Below, piece after piece: positions 63,200 through 64,000 of a DNA stretch of 64,000 nucleotides. Below the pieces are notes generated by a model. That model worked only from the letters and a program-made list of their open reading frames with translations, had not been told where the DNA came from and did not search any database. How positions within the stretch are numbered: position 1 is the first letter of the stretch; each line of letters begins with the position of its first letter. The stretch spans positions 456,297 to 520,296 of the forward strand of contig NZ_JACHYH010000002.1 in assembly GCF_014192715.1 (NCBI RefSeq), read 5' to 3'. Source of the DNA: Luteibacter sp. Sphag1AF (lineage in GTDB: Bacteria > Pseudomonadota > Gammaproteobacteria > Xanthomonadales > Rhodanobacteraceae). A program made the translations under genes and the position numbers.

Positions 63200-64000
63200 T
63201 TACAGCGAGCGCCCCATCCCGTGCGAGTGCTCCCTCGCCAATTCATGCTGCCGCTGCAACGCGCGTTCCTGAAAGTGTTCGTCAGACTGCTGAAACTGCT
63301 GGTAGGACTGCTCCGGTGGAGTAACGGATGCCGTCTTGACGTCGGTTGAGCTTTCCGGCGTGTAATCACGCTCAGGGTCGCCGTTGTACGCAAAGATGTA
63401 GCGATTCACATCGGGCCGATCGTTGTCGTCGTAGCTGAACTCCAGCGACGTCACACGCGTCATGTTGGAGCGCCGCGCATCGGCCATGATCGCAGCCGTC
63501 ATGTTTTCAAGACGCGGTTCGGAAAGGCTGATGCTCTGTTCCGCATAGAGCGCATGCAACTGTCCGCGCACGCTGCGATACATCGCATGATGCGGGTGAC
63601 CCGGATGGCGCGGGTCGGGAGGCGACGACGGCGGCTCCGGTGCCTGCCGTTGATGCATCTGGATGGACTGAGCGGCGCGACCGGGCGCCGACTCATGGAA
63701 GTAGCCGGGCGGAGATGGCTGCATGGCAAGTTGCCCGTACGCCTGTACCTGCGGTGCGACATGTCGCACTTCCGCATACCCGGGATTCATGGAACGTCCA
63801 TCCACCCTGTGCCGTTCACCCAGAGAGATCGCAAGCAACGGGTCCACCGGATCAGGCGGTGCACACGTAATCACCATCCGGCAATGCGGCGGCGAAATCT
63901 GCGCACCCATCACATCACGCATGCCGTCCCGCTCAAAGGTCGAGGTACCGTAGATGAACAGGTGTTCTTCGGAGCGGTGGATCACGTACCGTGCAGGGTC
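63200..64000 (-). CDS. XVIPCD-type type IV secretion effector candidate, 3' part (cut by window edge)
   Basis: The minus strand is open from base 64000 to a stop at 63200 (about 266 codons). The internal GTG at 63985 is not the start, since the frame continues upstream (DPARYVIHRSEE). Its C-terminal segment (63281-63619) follows the XVIPCD pattern of Xanthomonadales T4SS effectors: DPRHPGHPHHAMYRSVRGQL, then a Leu/Ala helix, NMTRVTSLEFS, IFAYNGDPERDY and VTPPEQSYQQF, ending in a Gln/His/Glu-rich tail. The N-terminal activity lies mostly outside the window; the visible part (GERHRVDGRSMNPGYAEVRHV) is not recognised. Such proteins are toxins delivered into rival bacteria. Confidence 0.75.
   Translation of the reverse strand, partial: DPARYVIHRSEEHLFIYGTSTFERDGMRDVMGAQISPPHCRMVITCAPPDPVDPLLAISLGERHRVDGRSMNPGYAEVRHVAPQVQAYGQLAMQPSPPGYFHESAPGRAAQSIQMHQRQAPEPPSSPPDPRHPGHPHHAMYRSVRGQLHALYAEQSISLSEPRLENMTAAIMADARRSNMTRVTSLEFSYDDNDRPDVNRYIFAYNGDPERDYTPESSTDVKTASVTPPEQSYQQFQQSDEHFQERALQRQHELAREHSHGMGRSL

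Overview
The window is a GC-rich, densely coded chromosomal segment with the gene content of a Xanthomonadales bacterium. The family Rhodanobacteraceae (Dyella/Luteibacter/Frateuria-like) is my inference. It rests on an aryl-polyene (xanthomonadin-type) pigment cluster, a roughly 1640-residue NAD-dependent glutamate dehydrogenase, a fused branched-chain 2-oxoacid dehydrogenase E1, and a protein with a XVIPCD-like type IV secretion tail. No insertion sequence, prophage, CRISPR array or rRNA was seen.

Layout. 1-5.5 kb: an esterase (cut by the edge) coupled to an unknown membrane-anchored protein, an alpha/beta hydrolase, a small WXXGXW-type secreted protein, leucine dehydrogenase, and a secreted Cys-rich protein followed by a Gln-rich coding scrap, which I read as an orphan immunity gene plus the tail of a lost effector. 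6.1-20.0 kb: the aryl-polyene cluster, one tightly overlapping plus-strand operon with two acyl carrier proteins, three ketosynthases, a chain-length-factor-like protein, two dehydratase-type hotdog domains, a ketoreductase, a thioesterase, a glycosyltransferase, two acyltransferases, a methyltransferase, a LolA-like carrier and an MMPL exporter. A FUSC-family membrane protein follows 29 bp later. The most striking point is a single ORF that joins the COG4648 membrane protein, only the C-terminal part of the starter-unit AMP-ligase, and the hotdog dehydratase. No intact ligase is visible in the window.

22-34.5 kb: isovaleryl-CoA dehydrogenase, a large subtilisin-type autotransporter, a thiolase, an Ala-rich lipoprotein, the methylcrotonyl-CoA carboxylase beta subunit, xseA, an aldehyde dehydrogenase, a lipase-like protein and tRNA-Arg(CCT). 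34.6-45 kb: aminoadipate-semialdehyde dehydrogenase with an SDR, a methyltransferase, pyrD-murB, a REP-like repeat, an Fsr-type MFS exporter divergent from an AraC regulator, and ppk1. 45-57.5 kb, mostly minus strand: fused BCKDH E1, a nucleotidyltransferase-like protein overlapping glutaryl-CoA dehydrogenase, a DMT exporter, a 5'-nucleotidase, NAD kinase and the giant glutamate dehydrogenase. 57.7-63.1 kb: a tetR-adaptor-pump RND efflux operon. The right edge holds a truncated XVIPCD-type effector candidate.

Metabolic links: leucine dehydrogenase, BCKDH E1, isovaleryl-CoA dehydrogenase and MCC-beta are successive steps of leucine breakdown. They also supply isovaleryl-CoA for iso-branched fatty acids. 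Aminoadipate-semialdehyde dehydrogenase and glutaryl-CoA dehydrogenase belong to lysine breakdown. Everything is read by eye from sequence and translations; no database search was run.
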